24,618 nt of DNA from Pelotomaculum sp. UBA3103 (lineage in GTDB: Bacteria > Bacillota > Desulfotomaculia > Desulfotomaculales > Pelotomaculaceae), in contig DFAP01000013.1 in NCBI GenBank assembly GCA_002365855.1, positions 1 through 24,618 on the forward strand, written 5' to 3'. The notes below the pieces were generated by a model. The model saw only the letters and a program-made list of their open reading frames with translations, searched no databases and was not told where the DNA came from. Shown one piece after another: positions 24,567 to 24,618 of this stretch. The position numbers and the translations under genes are program-made. The first letter of the stretch is position 1, and every line of letters starts with the position of its first letter.

Positions 24567-24618
24567 TATTTTTCTACCTCAGCCTCAGCCTTGGCTTTCT
24601 TAATGATTTCCTCGGCCA
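24566..24618 (-). CDS. C-terminal end of a gene entering from the right
   Basis: The last 16 codons on the minus strand read AEEIIKKAKAEAEVEK and then TAA, with a strong terminator directly after. The composition, Ala, Glu and Lys only plus Ile and Val, is that of a helical C-terminal tail. Too short to identify. Confidence 0.6.
   Translation of the reverse strand, partial: AEEIIKKAKAEAEVEK

Noticed and set aside
1..24618. CRISPR array, toxin-antitoxin pair, defence island or prophage
   Set aside because: No regularly spaced repeats, no paired small genes with toxin signatures and no phage structural genes are visible.

Overview
The window looks like a chromosomal segment of an anaerobic, low-to-medium GC Firmicute. 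The Peptococcaceae (Pelotomaculum/Desulfotomaculum-like) are my best guess. This is inferred from strong AGGAGG-type ribosome binding sites, heavy use of TTG and GTG starts, sigma-A-type promoters, a trimeric NAD-linked [FeFe] hydrogenase, an FmdE-family protein, class II fructose bisphosphatase (GlpX) and a UPF0182 membrane protein. Almost everything is on the minus strand; the plus strand carries only an asparaginase-like gene, a broken MFS transporter, tRNA-Trp and one unknown gene.

Left part (1-4.9 kb) is accessory in character. It holds a C-terminally truncated TnpB-type transposon protein gene, a structured sequence next to it, a cold-shock protein with promoter and terminator, a frameshifted small hypothetical gene, an isoaspartyl peptidase/asparaginase, remnants of a lysine-rich coiled protein, a universal stress protein and an acidic protein of unknown function.

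Middle part (5-15.7 kb) holds glpX (gluconeogenesis), a frameshifted MFS exporter, a hypothetical gene, and a two-gene ABC exporter whose permease is broken by an amber codon plus a frameshift. Next comes the hydC-hydB-hydA operon of a probably electron-bifurcating [FeFe] hydrogenase, in which hydA is split by a one-base deletion, then a GT4 glycosyltransferase.

Right part (15.8-24.6 kb) is housekeeping-like and intact. It holds a secreted hypothetical protein under a leader hairpin that would bury its ribosome binding site, an FmdE-family zinc protein, pfkA, a 916-residue UPF0182 membrane protein, a small zinc-ribbon protein with an elaborate leader, deoC, ddl, tRNA-Trp with promoter and terminator, an unknown 273-residue protein, an inverted repeat, and the last 16 codons of a gene running in from the right edge.

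GlpX and PfkA catalyse opposite directions of the same sugar phosphate step, and HydABC would link NADH and ferredoxin to H2, as expected for a fermentative or syntrophic anaerobe. I see no defence island, CRISPR array, prophage or clear new system. The strongest anomaly is a cluster of reading-frame lesions between 1.9 and 11.4 kb, several in or near homopolymers, with none seen in the 12-24 kb half. These are either sequence errors or real gene decay and should be settled first.
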